DNA of 64,000 bases from Palsa-661 sp035535015. GTDB taxonomy: Bacteria > Actinomycetota > Acidimicrobiia > Acidimicrobiales > UBA8190. Location: assembly GCA_035535015.1 (NCBI GenBank), contig DATLQU010000022.1, forward strand, positions 62,001 to 126,000, in the 5' to 3' direction. The position numbers were made by a program, and so were the translations under genes. The notes under the pieces were generated by a model. It searched no databases, was not told the DNA's origin, and saw only the letters and a list, made by a program, of their open reading frames with translations. Positions 17,186 to 25,494 of this stretch are shown in pieces. Positions within the stretch are counted from its first letter, which is position 1; every line of letters begins with the position of its first letter.

Positions 17186-18105
17186 TAGGAACCGACGTCG
17201 CCGCTGATGGTTCCCGCCGAGCCGACGGTCGCCTGGTGATCGTGTCCACGCCCATCGGAAATCTCGGTGATCTGTCGCACCGGGCCGTCGACGTCCTGGG
17301 TCGGGCCGACCTGTTGTGCTGCGAGGACACCCGACACAGCCGGGCGCTTCTCACCCACGCCGGCATCACCGGCCGCCGCCTGCTCTCCCTGCACGCCCGC
17401 AACGAAGCGCAGCGCATTCCCGAAGTGCTCAGTCATCTGAATGCGGGGAAGACGGTGGCGCTCGTGAGTGATGCCGGCACGCCGAGCGTGTCGGACCCCG
17501 GGGCTCGCCTGGTGGCGGCCGCCGCCGCTGCCGGTATCGAGGTGACCGCCGTCCCCGGACCGAGCGCGGTGCTCGCCGCGCTGGTGGTCAGCGGATTGCC
17601 GACGGCCCGCTTCTGCTTCGAAGGTTTCTTGGCCCGCCGGGGCGCTGAACGCCGTCGCCGGCTCGAGGCCCTGGCCGGGGAGGAACGGACCGTGGTGATC
17701 TACGAGGCTCCCGGCCGGTTGGCGGCCACCCTGGCCGATCTCGCCGTCACCTGCGGACCGGAACGCGCCGTGGCCGTGGCCCGCGAGCTGACCAAACTGC
17801 ACGAGGAGATCTGGCGGGGCAGTCTGGAGGACGCGGCACGGGAATTCGGCTCTCGGGAAGTCCGCGGCGAGGTGGTCATCGTCCTCGGCGGCGCCGCGGC
17901 CGCCGCCCCGGCAAGCGAGGCCGACGTCGTGGCGGCGTTGCGTCGTCACGTCGACGGGGGCGCCAGTTGGCGCGACGCCGCCAGCGCGGTGGCGCAGGAG
18001 CTGGGGGTGTCACGTCGTGAGGTCTATGCCCATGGCCTGGCGTTGCGGCGCCGCGACGAGGACCCCGGACGGGGCTCCGACGGTGCAATGTCCGGGGACG
18101 ACTGA
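17182..18105 (+). CDS. rsmI: 16S rRNA (cytidine(1402)-2'-O)-methyltransferase
   Basis: Tetrapyrrole-methylase-fold rRNA methyltransferase, 307 residues. Diagnostic strings are VSTPIGNLGDLSHRA at the N-terminus, CCEDTRHSRALL, ALVSDAGTPSVSDPG and the catalytic-cleft segment VIYEAPGRLAATL. It modifies C1402 in the ribosomal P site together with RsmH. I chose the GTG at 17182 because it forms a GTGA overlap with the DUF192 stop; the frame extends further upstream but would overlap that gene. Confidence 0.93.
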   Translation: MIGTDVAADGSRRADGRLVIVSTPIGNLGDLSHRAVDVLGRADLLCCEDTRHSRALLTHAGITGRRLLSLHARNEAQRIPEVLSHLNAGKTVALVSDAGTPSVSDPGARLVAAAAAAGIEVTAVPGPSAVLAALVVSGLPTARFCFEGFLARRGAERRRRLEALAGEERTVVIYEAPGRLAATLADLAVTCGPERAVAVARELTKLHEEIWRGSLEDAAREFGSREVRGEVVIVLGGAAAAAPASEADVVAALRRHVDGGASWRDAASAVAQELGVSRREVYAHGLALRRRDEDPGRGSDGAMSGDD

Positions 18106-18173
18106 TCGGTGAGCACAGTGACGACCGTGGGTCGGGCGGAGTCGCCCCCGACGGCCCCCGAAAGGAGCGTCAC

Positions 18174-18704
18174 CTGTCGCTGTTCGGTCGGGACGAGACG
18201 CAGGCACCGCCGGTGGAAGCGAGAGACACCCGGGAAGGCTCGGCCTTCGCCGTTCTCGCCGCGGGCTGCTTCGGGGCAGTGGAGGAATTCGCTCGGGCCA
18301 TTCCCGGTGTGGTCGATGCCGTCTCCGGGTACACCGGGGGTTCTCAGGATGACCCGAGCTACGAGCAGGAGTGCTCGGGGAGGACGGGCCATGCCGAGGC
18401 CGTCCTCGTGACCTTCGATCCGAAGGTCATCTCCTACGACCGATTGCTGGAGGAGTTCTGGCGGCATCACGATCCGACCACGCCGAACCGGCAGGGTCCC
18501 GAGGTGGGGAGCCGGTACCGCTCGGCCGTGTTCGTCCACGGTGCCGAGCAGGAAAGGATCACCCGGGAGTCGCTCCAGACTTTCCAGGACCGCTTCTCCC
18601 GACCCATCGTGACCGAGGCGTCCACGTTCTGACCGGCCGAGGCATATCACCAGCGCTACGTCGAGCGCACCGGGCACGGAGGGTGCCACCCCGCCAGCTG
18701 GTAG
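18174..18704 (+). pseudogene. msrA: methionine sulfoxide reductase A with in-frame TGA
   Basis: MsrA-family reading frame with the catalytic Cys in AAGCF and typical FSRPIVTEASTF. The frame stops at TGA (18630-18632), exactly where the family has Trp. In the same frame it then continues with the expected C-terminus (PAEAYHQRYVERTGHGGCH) to TAG at 18702-18704. The Trp of the usual GCFWG active site is also changed (GCFGA, codon GGG). Two lost Trp codons suggest decay, although a truncated functional enzyme or a sequencing error is possible. The start is probably CTG at 18174, six bases after AAGGAG, giving (M)SLFGRDE; GTG at 18213 is the nearest standard start. Confidence 0.7.
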
Positions 18705-18723
18705 GCGGCACCCGGCGGTGCGT

Positions 18724-18759
18724 GGTCGGGAGGTGGGGGCCTGGTCGGGAGGTGGGGGC
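18724..18759. repeat. 17-bp direct repeat upstream of metG
   Basis: GGTCGGGAGGTGGGGGC occurs at 18724-18740 and again at 18743-18759, immediately before metG. It is probably a slippage duplication; no regulatory role is evident. Confidence 0.7.
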
Positions 18760-18779
18760 GCGGTCGGTACGCTACGGCC

Positions 18780-20285
18780 GTGCCCCCGTTCTACGTGACC
18801 ACGCCCATTTACTACGTGAACGACGTTCCCCATATCGGGCACGCCTATGCCACCGTGATCGCCGACGCCCTGGCCCGCTGGCACCGGCTGGTCGGCGACG
18901 ACGTCTTCTTCCTCACCGGCACCGACGAACACGGGGACAAGATCGCCCGGGCGGCGGCGGCCAACGGCGCCAGTCCGCAGGAGTGGGTGGACCGCACCTC
19001 CGAGCGCTTCGTCGAGGCCTGGGCCACGCTGAACATTTCCAACGACGACTTCATCCGCACCACTGAACCCCGGCACCACCGGGCCGTCCGCCACTTTCTG
19101 CAGAAGATCCACGACAACGGCTACACGGAGCTCGGGGTCTACCAAGGTCTCTACTGCGTCTCGTGCGAGGACTACAAGAAGGAGTCCGACCTCGCCGACG
19201 GCCTGTGCGCCATCCACATGCGCCCCGTCGAATTGCTGGAGGAGGAGAACTACTTCTTCAAGCTGAGCGCTTTCGGTGACCGTCTGCTCCAGTGGTACGA
19301 CGATCACCCCGAGGCCGTCCAACCGAGCGTCAAGCGCAACGAAGCACTCGGGATCATCAAGGCCGGTCTCGAGGACATCTCCATCACCCGGACCTCGACC
19401 ACCTGGGGGGTCGAGGTCCCCTGGGACCCGGCCCACGTCTTCTACGTCTGGTACGACGCTCTGATCAATTACCTGACCGCCATCGGCTACGGCGAGGACC
19501 AGGAGCGCTTCGACTTCTGGTGGCCGGCCGTGCACCACGTGCTCGGCAAGGACATCATCCGCTTCCACTGCGTCTGGTGGCCGGCCATGTGCATGGCCGC
19601 CGGTATCGATCCGCCCGCCCACTTCTTCATATCGGGTTGGTTGCTCGTTTCCGGGGAGAAAATGGCCAAATCGGGCGGGAACCAAGTCAGCCCGGCCGAC
19701 ATGGTGGCCGACTACGGCGTGGACGCCTTCCGGTACCACCTGCTGCGCGACACACCGCTCGGAAGCGACGGCGACTTCTCCTTCGAGGGTGTCACGGCCC
19801 GCTACAACTCCGATCTGGCCAACAATCTGGGCAACCTGATGGCGCGCGTCTGCACCGTGGTCGGCTCCAAGTGCGGCGGCGTGGGGCCGGCCCCCGACCT
19901 GTCCAGCCGTCTGTCGGCCGTCGCCGCCGAGGTCCTCGTCGACACCACCGCGGCTTGGAGCAACGGCCAACCCCACAGCGCGCTGGAGGCGACCTGGCGG
20001 TTGATCCGCGAGACCAACGCCGAACTCGAGACGTCGGAACCATGGAAGTCCGAACCGGGTCCCGCCGTCGACGCCGTGCTCGGCAGCGCGCTGGAGGCGT
20101 TACGCATCGTGGCCCTGCTGGCCTGGCCGGCCATGCCGGGGACGAGCGCGGAGATATGGCGCCGGCTGGGACTCACCGGTGATCCGGCCCAGGGCCGGGT
20201 GCCGCGGGACGCGGCATGGGGCGGTTACCCCGGAGGCCTGACGGTCGAGCGCGGTACGCCGCTGTTCCCCCGACGCAAGCAATGA
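18780..20285 (+). CDS. metG: methionyl-tRNA synthetase
   Basis: Class I aminoacyl-tRNA synthetase, 501 residues. It has YVTTPIYYVNDVPHIGHAYA with the HIGH signature, a CP insert with YCVSCEDYKK and LCAIHMRP metal-knuckle-like residues, and KMAKS in SGEKMAKSGGNQV as the KMSKS loop. The C-terminal anticodon-binding helices are present and no appended tRNA-binding domain is seen. Start GTG at 18780. Its TGA overlaps the ATG of tatD. Confidence 0.96.
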   Translation: MPPFYVTTPIYYVNDVPHIGHAYATVIADALARWHRLVGDDVFFLTGTDEHGDKIARAAAANGASPQEWVDRTSERFVEAWATLNISNDDFIRTTEPRHHRAVRHFLQKIHDNGYTELGVYQGLYCVSCEDYKKESDLADGLCAIHMRPVELLEEENYFFKLSAFGDRLLQWYDDHPEAVQPSVKRNEALGIIKAGLEDISITRTSTTWGVEVPWDPAHVFYVWYDALINYLTAIGYGEDQERFDFWWPAVHHVLGKDIIRFHCVWWPAMCMAAGIDPPAHFFISGWLLVSGEKMAKSGGNQVSPADMVADYGVDAFRYHLLRDTPLGSDGDFSFEGVTARYNSDLANNLGNLMARVCTVVGSKCGGVGPAPDLSSRLSAVAAEVLVDTTAAWSNGQPHSALEATWRLIRETNAELETSEPWKSEPGPAVDAVLGSALEALRIVALLAWPAMPGTSAEIWRRLGLTGDPAQGRVPRDAAWGGYPGGLTVERGTPLFPRRKQ

Positions 20286-21142
20286 CGTCGGCCGGCGGAT
20301 CCGGTGCGCCGACCGACGGCGGGCGCTGGGTCGACTCCCACTGCCATCTTCAAGACACCTACCGACCGGGCGACGTCGACGCCCTGCACGTGGTGGTCGA
20401 GGCGGCCGAGGCCGGGGTCGTCGGGCTCGTCTGTGTCGGCACCGACGCCCACACCTCGCGCCAGGCCGTGGCCTTCGTCGACGAGGTCCGGGCTGCCTGT
20501 CGGTCGGGTCTGCCGGCGGTACCGGGGGACTTCGGGGCCTGGGCCACCGTGGGGCTCCACCCCCACGACGCCTCGAACGGCCTGGCCGAAGTCGAAACGG
20601 TGCTCGAGGACGCGCTGGCCCGGAACCCGGGCGTGGTGGTGGGGGTGGGGGAGTGCGGACTCGACTACCACTACGACCACTCGCCCCGGTCGGCGCAGAG
20701 GGAGATGTTCGCCGCCCAGGTGGCGTTGGCCGACCGCCTGGCGCTCACTCTGGTTGTGCACACGCGCGACGCCTGGGCCGACACCCTCGACATCCTGCGT
20801 GGCGAGCAGAGACCTGACCGCATCGTGTTGCACTGTTTCACCGGCGGACCCGAGGAGGCTCGTCGCTGTCTCGATCTCGGTGCCTTTCTGTCGTTCTCGG
20901 GGATCGTCACGTTCAAGAGTGCCGATGACGTGCGCGCCGCCGCTGCGTTGTGTCCTATCGACCGGCTTCTGGTGGAGACCGATGCGCCGTTCCTGGCGCC
21001 GGTGCCGCACCGCGGTGAGAGCAACCGTCCCGCGCTCGTGCCGGTGGTGGGTGACGCGGTGGCGGCGGTGAAGTCGATGGCGACCGAAGATCTCGCCGCC
21101 TCCTCGAGAGCCGCCGCCCTGCGCGCCTTCGCCGTGTCCTGA
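20282..21142 (+). CDS. tatD: TatD-family metal-dependent hydrolase
   Basis: 286-residue TIM-barrel metallohydrolase (DNase/3'-5' exonuclease family). Metal ligands are visible in WVDSHCHLQD, the Glu in VGVGECGLDYHYD, the His in LVVHTRDAW and HCFTGG, and the Asp in LVETDAPFLAP. The start is the ATG overlapping the metG stop (ATGA). Placement after metG and before rsmA-ispE is the usual actinobacterial order. Confidence 0.92.
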   Translation: MTSAGGSGAPTDGGRWVDSHCHLQDTYRPGDVDALHVVVEAAEAGVVGLVCVGTDAHTSRQAVAFVDEVRAACRSGLPAVPGDFGAWATVGLHPHDASNGLAEVETVLEDALARNPGVVVGVGECGLDYHYDHSPRSAQREMFAAQVALADRLALTLVVHTRDAWADTLDILRGEQRPDRIVLHCFTGGPEEARRCLDLGAFLSFSGIVTFKSADDVRAAAALCPIDRLLVETDAPFLAPVPHRGESNRPALVPVVGDAVAAVKSMATEDLAASSRAAALRAFAVS

Positions 21143-21528
21143 CGACGATTGAAGATTGCCGGACGCGAGCCTCGTCAACGCCGGACAAGGGTACGGCGAC
21201 GGCAGTATCACGGCTTGGCGACTTGTCAAGGGAGAGGACGCGCCGGCATCGGATCGCTTTCGTCGCTTCGGCGGTCGCGAGACGCGCCGGTGTTTCGTGA
21301 GTATTTCAAGCCTCAGGGTGGTCAATTCCCTCATACTCTCCAGGGTTTTCCACAACCCGCCGCCGCCCCCCTCTCAGGGCAGGTGGCGGTGTTACCACCC
21401 TCTGCAGCATGGCGGTGCCCATCTGCAATTGCGAGTGTCGCTATCTCGAATTCAGGCGACGGCATCTCCGCGTTTCGACTTGAAGGGCCCGCAACGGTCC
21501 CCTAGCTTCGTCGTCAATCCCGACGCAG
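21143..21528. other. 386-bp gap between tatD and the RlpA-like gene
   Basis: Lower in GC than its surroundings. No convincing gene is seen on either strand. It contains a possible promoter near its right end (annotated separately) and a run CCGCCGCCCCCC at 21357. Nothing else can be supported. Confidence 0.4.
21480..21508 (+). promoter_or_regulatory. possible sigma-70-type promoter for the RlpA-like gene
   Basis: TTGAAG at 21480-21485 and TAGCTT at 21503-21508, separated by 17 bases, about 20 bases before the coding start. The match to the consensus is moderate. Confidence 0.3.
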
Positions 21529-22203
21529 TTGACCTGTCCGCAGAGGAAGGGTGGAGTTCTGAGGACACAAAGCGCCGGGAGGTTGCGGCCCACCGTCCGC
21601 CTAGGGTTCTGTCTCGCTCTAGGGGTGGCACCGCTCCTCCTGTTAGCGACCCCGGGTCGAGCTTCGCCTCGATCAATCGGTGCCCGGCAGCACAATGTCG
21701 GTGCGACCGTTTCTTCGCGCCATGGAGCGCGAGGAGTGGTGGCGCGCCTGGCGTCGAGCTGGACGGTTCCCATCGCCCTGGCGGCTGAGCACAGCACGAC
21801 GACCACCTCCACGGCCACGACCACCACGACCACGACCACTGCGGTGGTCGTCACCGCGGCGGCGTTACGCCAGGTTCCGGCTTCTCCTCCCACCACGACC
21901 ACGACCACGACCACCACGACCACCACGACCACGACCACCACCACCGCACCTCCTGCCCCAGAGCACATGGTGACCGGGGAGGCGTCGTGGTACGGGGCAC
22001 GGACGGGAACGTGCGCCAGCCCCTTTCTGTCTTTCGGGACCATCGTGACGGTCACCGACGTGTCGTCCGGTGGATCGATCCGGTGCACGGTCGAGGACCG
22101 CCAAGCCAGAAACCCGGGTCGGGTGATCGATCTCTCTTATGACGCGTTCGCCCAGTTGGCCAGCCCGGCCACCGGGCTGATCGAGGTCCGCGTGAGCTGG
22201 TGA
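21529..22203 (+). CDS. secreted RlpA-like double-psi beta-barrel protein with Thr-rich linker
   Basis: 224 residues if started at TTG 21529; CTG at 21559 is an alternative, and no ATG or GTG fits. The N-terminus carries a signal-like segment (RLGFCLALGVAPLLLLATPG). A long low-complexity linker with two polythreonine runs follows. The C-terminal ~80 residues form an RlpA-type double-psi beta-barrel (VTGEASWYGARTGTCASPF and GGSIRCTVEDRQAR). Such domains bind or cleave peptidoglycan. In many actinobacteria the slot between tatD and rsmA is taken by the resuscitation factor Rpf, so this may play a comparable cell-wall role. It ends 1 bp before the longest rsmA frame. Confidence 0.75.
   Translation: MTCPQRKGGVLRTQSAGRLRPTVRLGFCLALGVAPLLLLATPGRASPRSIGARQHNVGATVSSRHGARGVVARLASSWTVPIALAAEHSTTTTSTATTTTTTTTAVVVTAAALRQVPASPPTTTTTTTTTTTTTTTTTTAPPAPEHMVTGEASWYGARTGTCASPFLSFGTIVTVTDVSSGGSIRCTVEDRQARNPGRVIDLSYDAFAQLASPATGLIEVRVSW
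21892..21951 (+). repeat. ACCACG/ACC codon repeat encoding polythreonine
   Basis: Imperfect ACCACG and ACCACC repeats give about 18 consecutive Thr residues. A shorter Thr run of the same kind is encoded near 21801-21842. These form the extended linker of the secreted protein. Confidence 0.85.
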
Positions 22204-22237
22204 GATGCCGGTGCCGCCGGGGCGGCACCATGGTGGG

Positions 22238-23101
22238 GTGACTCTCAGCCGGCACGACGTCCAGGAGATGATCGCCGCCGCCGATCTCCGGCCCAGCCGG
22301 GCCCTGGGCCAGAACTTCGTCGTCGATCCGAACACGGTCCGACGGGTGGCCCGTCTGGCCGAGCTCGAGGATGGCCAACGGGTCGTCGAGATCGGCGCCG
22401 GCATCGGTGCTCTCACCCTCGCCCTGGTGGACGCCGGAGCGACGGTGGTGGCGGTCGAGGTCGATCGCCACCTGCTTCGCATCCTCCGGGATCAGGTGGA
22501 GCACAGAGGTGTCCGCGTCGTGCACGACGACGCGCTCACCCTCGACTGGACGGCGCTGCTCGGGCCCGACATCGGATCGGCGGTGGGCGGGATCGGAGGT
22601 CCGTGGGCCCTCGTCGCCAACCTGCCGTACAACGTGGCCGTCCCTGTGATCGTGCGCGTTCTGGACGAGGCGCCGCAGGTGTCGTCGATGCTGGTGATGG
22701 TGCAGCGGGAGGTGGGCGAGCGACTGGCGGCCCAACCGGGCACAAAGGCGTACGGTGCCGTGTCGGTCAAAATCGCGTACCACGCCACAGCCCGCGTGGT
22801 GGGACGGGTTCCGGCCGCCGTGTTCGTCCCCCGACCGCGCGTCGAGTCGGTTCTCGTCCGCATTGTCCGTCGCCCGGCGGTGGCCGTCGACCCGGCAGTG
22901 GCCCCCGCCGACCGACTGTTCACCGTGGTGCGCGCCGGTTTCGCCCACCGACGCAAGATGTTGCGCCGCGCTCTCGCCGGTGTGGTCGAGCCCGCCGCCT
23001 TCACCGCCGCAGCGATCAACCCCGAGGCGCGCGCCGAAGAGCTCTCCGTCGACGACTGGGGAAGACTGGTGGCGTGCGAGAAGGATCGGGACAGCCGGTG
23101 A
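22238..23101 (+). CDS. rsmA: 16S rRNA dimethyladenosine transferase
   Basis: KsgA/RsmA dimethylates A1518 and A1519 of 16S rRNA. Motifs: LGQNFVVDPN, SAM motif VVEIGAGIGALTLAL, VAVEVDRHL, the catalytic NLPYNVAVPV, then QREVGERLAA and FVPRPRVESVLV. I favour GTG at 22238 (VTLSRHDV) because family members start just before this residue; ATG at 22205 gives 11 extra residues. Its TGA overlaps the GTG of ispE. Confidence 0.93.
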   Translation: MTLSRHDVQEMIAAADLRPSRALGQNFVVDPNTVRRVARLAELEDGQRVVEIGAGIGALTLALVDAGATVVAVEVDRHLLRILRDQVEHRGVRVVHDDALTLDWTALLGPDIGSAVGGIGGPWALVANLPYNVAVPVIVRVLDEAPQVSSMLVMVQREVGERLAAQPGTKAYGAVSVKIAYHATARVVGRVPAAVFVPRPRVESVLVRIVRRPAVAVDPAVAPADRLFTVVRAGFAHRRKMLRRALAGVVEPAAFTAAAINPEARAEELSVDDWGRLVACEKDRDSR

Positions 23102-23907
23102 CGACAGCGACGCCGGTGACCCTGTCGGCTCCGGCCAAGCTGACTCTGTCGTTGCGGGTGACCGGCCGACGCTCTGACGGGTACCACCTGCTCGACGCCG
23201 AGATGGTGGCGGTCGATCTGGCCGACTCGCTGACCTTCGGCCCCGGCGAAGGCCTGACCGTGGTGGACGAGCTGCCGGGCACGGCCGGCATCGCCTGCGT
23301 GGCGTCCGGCCCCGACAACCTGGTGGTCCGGGCGCTCACCCTCCTCGACCGCCGGGCCGCCGTGCGGTTGGTGAAGCGCATCCCCGCCGGCGCCGGTCTC
23401 GGGGGTGGCTCGGCCGACGCCGCCGCCGTCCTGCGCTGGGCGGGGGTCGATGATCCCGCCCTCGCCGTCCGCCTGGGCGCCGACGTCTCTTTCTGCGTCC
23501 GCGGCGGCCGGGCCCGGGTCACCGGGGTGGGCGAGAAGATCGAACCCCTCCCCTTCGAGGCCCGCCGCTTCGTGCTGTTGCTCCCGCCCCTGAGCGTCAG
23601 CACGGCCGCCGTCTACCGCGCCTGGGACGAGAATCCCTCCTCGCTGTCGGCCGAGGCCGCCGGCGACGGCAACGACCTCGAGGAGGCGGCGCTGGCGGTG
23701 GCTCCTGGCCTGGCGCGGTGGCGCGACCGGCTGGCCGACGTGAGCGGGCAACGGCCACGACTGGCGGGGAGCGGATCGACGTGGTTCGTCGAGGGCGATC
23801 CGGCGGAGAGGGAACTGAAGGGTCGAGAGTTCCTCGACCTCGACGGCGAGCGGGCGGCCCTGCGGATGGTCGGGACGATCCCGCCTTTTCCCCACGAGAG
23901 CGCCTGA
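23098..23907 (+). CDS. ispE: 4-diphosphocytidyl-2-C-methyl-D-erythritol kinase
   Basis: GHMP kinase of the MEP isoprenoid pathway, 269 residues. N-terminal LSAPAKLTLSLRVTGRRSDG with the substrate-binding Lys, YHLLDAEM, then the ATP loop IPAGAGLGGGSADAAAVLR and the C-terminal RLAGSGSTWF. Started at the GTG overlapping the rsmA stop. It abuts, tail to tail, the bS22 gene with no spacer. Confidence 0.93.
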   Translation: MTTATPVTLSAPAKLTLSLRVTGRRSDGYHLLDAEMVAVDLADSLTFGPGEGLTVVDELPGTAGIACVASGPDNLVVRALTLLDRRAAVRLVKRIPAGAGLGGGSADAAAVLRWAGVDDPALAVRLGADVSFCVRGGRARVTGVGEKIEPLPFEARRFVLLLPPLSVSTAAVYRAWDENPSSLSAEAAGDGNDLEEAALAVAPGLARWRDRLADVSGQRPRLAGSGSTWFVEGDPAERELKGREFLDLDGERAALRMVGTIPPFPHESA

Positions 23908-24009
23908 CTACTTGCCGGCGGCCCTCCGCTGCCAGCGGGTGGCCTTCAACATCTTCTTGTGCTTCTTCTTGCGCATGCGCTTGCGGCGCTTCTTGATGAG
24001 CGATCCCAT
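23908..24009 (-). CDS. ribosomal protein bS22-like (AURKAIP1/COX24 domain)
   Basis: 33-residue very basic protein starting MGSLIKKRRKRMRKKKHKKM and ending KATRWQRRAAGK. This is the actinobacterial AURKAIP1/COX24-domain protein, identified as bS22 in mycobacterial 30S subunits. ATG at 24009, TAG stop adjoining the ispE stop. Pipelines often miss genes this short. Confidence 0.9.
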   Translation of the reverse strand: MGSLIKKRRKRMRKKKHKKMLKATRWQRRAAGK

Positions 24010-24095
24010 GGGTGGGCGAAGGTTAGCGCGGTCTCCGGGTCGGGCCGCCGGTAGCCTTCTGCCCCACGTCGCCCAGCGAGGAGGGAGGAGGCGTC

Positions 24096-24461
24096 ATGGG
24101 CCACCGTCTGGTTGCCATCGATCACGTGCAGCTGGCCATGCCGCCGGGGGCCGAAGAGCTGGCCACAGCCTTCTACGAGGGCCTGCTCGGCCTGGAGCGT
24201 CGTCCCAAGCCGCCGATCCTGGCGGCGCGCGGTGGGTGTTGGTTCTCGAACGCCGACGTGGTCGTCCATTTGGGCGTGGAGCGGGAGTTCCGGCCCGCCC
24301 GCAAGGCCCACCCGGCCCTTGTGGTCGAGGGATTCGACGCTCTGTGCGCCGAGCTCGAAGCCCATGGCCACCCGGTCCGTCCCGACCACGACCTGCCCGG
24401 CGTTCGGCGCAGCTATGTCGACGATCCCTTCGGGAACCGGATCGAGCTCATCGAGGCATGA
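24096..24461 (+). CDS. VOC-family (glyoxalase/bleomycin-resistance fold) protein
   Basis: 121 residues with paired beta-alpha-beta-beta-beta modules: IDHVQLAMP at the start and YVDDPFGNRIELIE at the end, where the first His and last Glu occupy the usual metal positions. A GGAGGAGG ribosome site lies just before the ATG. Members are glyoxalases, dioxygenases or resistance proteins; the substrate is unknown. Confidence 0.85.
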   Translation: MGHRLVAIDHVQLAMPPGAEELATAFYEGLLGLERRPKPPILAARGGCWFSNADVVVHLGVEREFRPARKAHPALVVEGFDALCAELEAHGHPVRPDHDLPGVRRSYVDDPFGNRIELIEA

Positions 24462-24528
24462 GCGGTCGGCGAGAATGATGTCCGGGCATGATGCCCGGTG
24501 GCGGCGCCGCTGAGCGCCGCCCACGCGA

Positions 24529-24604
24529 TGGCGGGTAGTTCAATCGGCAGAACGCCGGCCTTTGGAGCCGGATGTTGGAGGTTCGAGCCCTCCCCCGCCA
24601 GCCA
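24529..24604 (+). tRNA. tRNA-Gln (TTG anticodon)
   Basis: 76-base cloverleaf including an encoded CCA end. The acceptor stem TGGCGGG (24529-24535) pairs with CCCGCCA (24594-24600), with discriminator G and CCA at 24601-24604. The anticodon stem CCGGC/GCCGG encloses loop CTTTGGA with anticodon TTG at 24562-24564. The T arm has GAGG-TTCGAGC-CCTC. Confidence 0.95.
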
Positions 24605-24684
24605 GGCCGTCGAGGACGGGGTGCCGGGAGGCCCCGGCCCCCGGCCCTGTCCGGTGGCCTGTCGGGGGGTCGGGCGGGAGCTGC

Positions 24685-24915
24685 TCAGTTGGTGAAGGCG
24701 TGCAGACCGTCGGGTACGAAATCAGGAGCCCTGATGAGCCGGTTGCGCATCACTTCGTCGCAGTGGCGGCAGCGGGTTCCCCTCGGTGTCACCCGGCAGG
24801 CCATGATCCCGGCCAGGTGGGGAACGTCGTATCCGCTGCAGGTCCCGCCATCGAGCTCCTCGGAGCAGTAGGCGACCTCACCGTCACGATGAAGAACGAG
24901 ACATCCATTACACAT
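24685..24915 (-). CDS. Cys-rich mini-protein (paralog of 25303-25494)
   Basis: 76 residues beginning MCNGCLVLHRDGEVAYCSEE, with a later CRHC pair. It shares the order CLxxLVxHRDGxVAYC(S/T)EE, then a central Cys, then CxxC with the protein encoded ~0.6 kb away on the same strand. The Cys/His spacing suggests a small zinc-binding fold. AAAGGA lies about 10 bases before the ATG. I do not recognise the family. Confidence 0.6.
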   Translation of the reverse strand: MCNGCLVLHRDGEVAYCSEELDGGTCSGYDVPHLAGIMACRVTPRGTRCRHCDEVMRNRLIRAPDFVPDGLHAFTN

Positions 24916-25302
24916 TGGCCCAGAATCCTTTCCGGTGGCCTGAGGGACATCACCCTGCGTGCCTTCTCATAATCGGCCGGTCCCTCCGATCGGTGGAGCA
25001 AGCGATGCACAACGGATGCCCACTGTCAGTGCGAATTTCACACTCTCACCACGGAGTGCGGTCATATGTCGATTTTGTGACGCGAAGTTCCACACTGAGT
25101 GCTCAGAAGGGGAGTGACGGTCGTGGCTTTCTGTCGGGGTGGCCGGCTCCTCACGGGAAGGTCGTGGGCACCCCACCGGCCCATCACCAGCCGGGTAACC
25201 ACGAAGGGTGGGAAACCTGGTGGGCAGGAAAGCGCAGTGACGATTCCGGCGCCCAGACCCGCCAGGGGCGGTCGTCGGTTCGGCGCCGGGAGGCGCCGGC
25301 TC
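24916..25302. other. 387-bp gap between two Cys-rich mini-genes
   Basis: No credible gene on either strand. It is more AT-rich around 25030-25110, which may be regulatory for the minus-strand mini-gene, but no promoter stands out. Confidence 0.4.
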
Positions 25303-25494
25303 TCAGTGCTGAGGTGTGCTGACGGGCACCTGGGTGCAGCGGGGACAGGAGTGGCGGGCCACCAGCCGGTGGGCGAAGAAGCCCCCTCGGTGGGGATGGT
25401 CCTCTCCGGGACAGGGCCGCCCGGCGGTCTCCTCGGTGCAGTACGCAACGGTGCCGTCACGATGCACCACCAGCTGTCCGAGACAGCTCTTCAT
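25303..25494 (-). CDS. Cys-rich mini-protein (paralog of 24685-24915)
   Basis: 63 residues starting MKSCLGQLVVHRDGTVAYCT and ending near CPRCTQVPVSTPQH. It aligns over its length with the neighbouring 76-residue protein: same HRDG, AYC and C-terminal CxxC pattern with His residues between. GAGGTG lies upstream of the ATG at 25494. Probably a duplicated small zinc-ribbon-like protein of unknown role; it lies 161 bp downstream of dnaE2. Confidence 0.6.
   Translation of the reverse strand: MKSCLGQLVVHRDGTVAYCTEETAGRPCPGEDHPHRGGFFAHRLVARHSCPRCTQVPVSTPQH

Noticed and set aside
16841..18105. Longer rsmI start at 17137
   Set aside because: It would overlap DUF192 by almost 50 bp and add residues unlike the family; the GTGA overlap at 17182 is the better start.
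18630..18632. TGA in msrA as a selenocysteine codon
   Set aside because: It falls at a Trp position, not at the catalytic Cys, and no selenocysteine insertion hairpin is evident just after it.
24529..24604. tRNA-Gln as an integration hotspot
   Set aside because: The flanks carry housekeeping genes and small paralogs, with no integrase and no repeated tRNA 3' end in the window.
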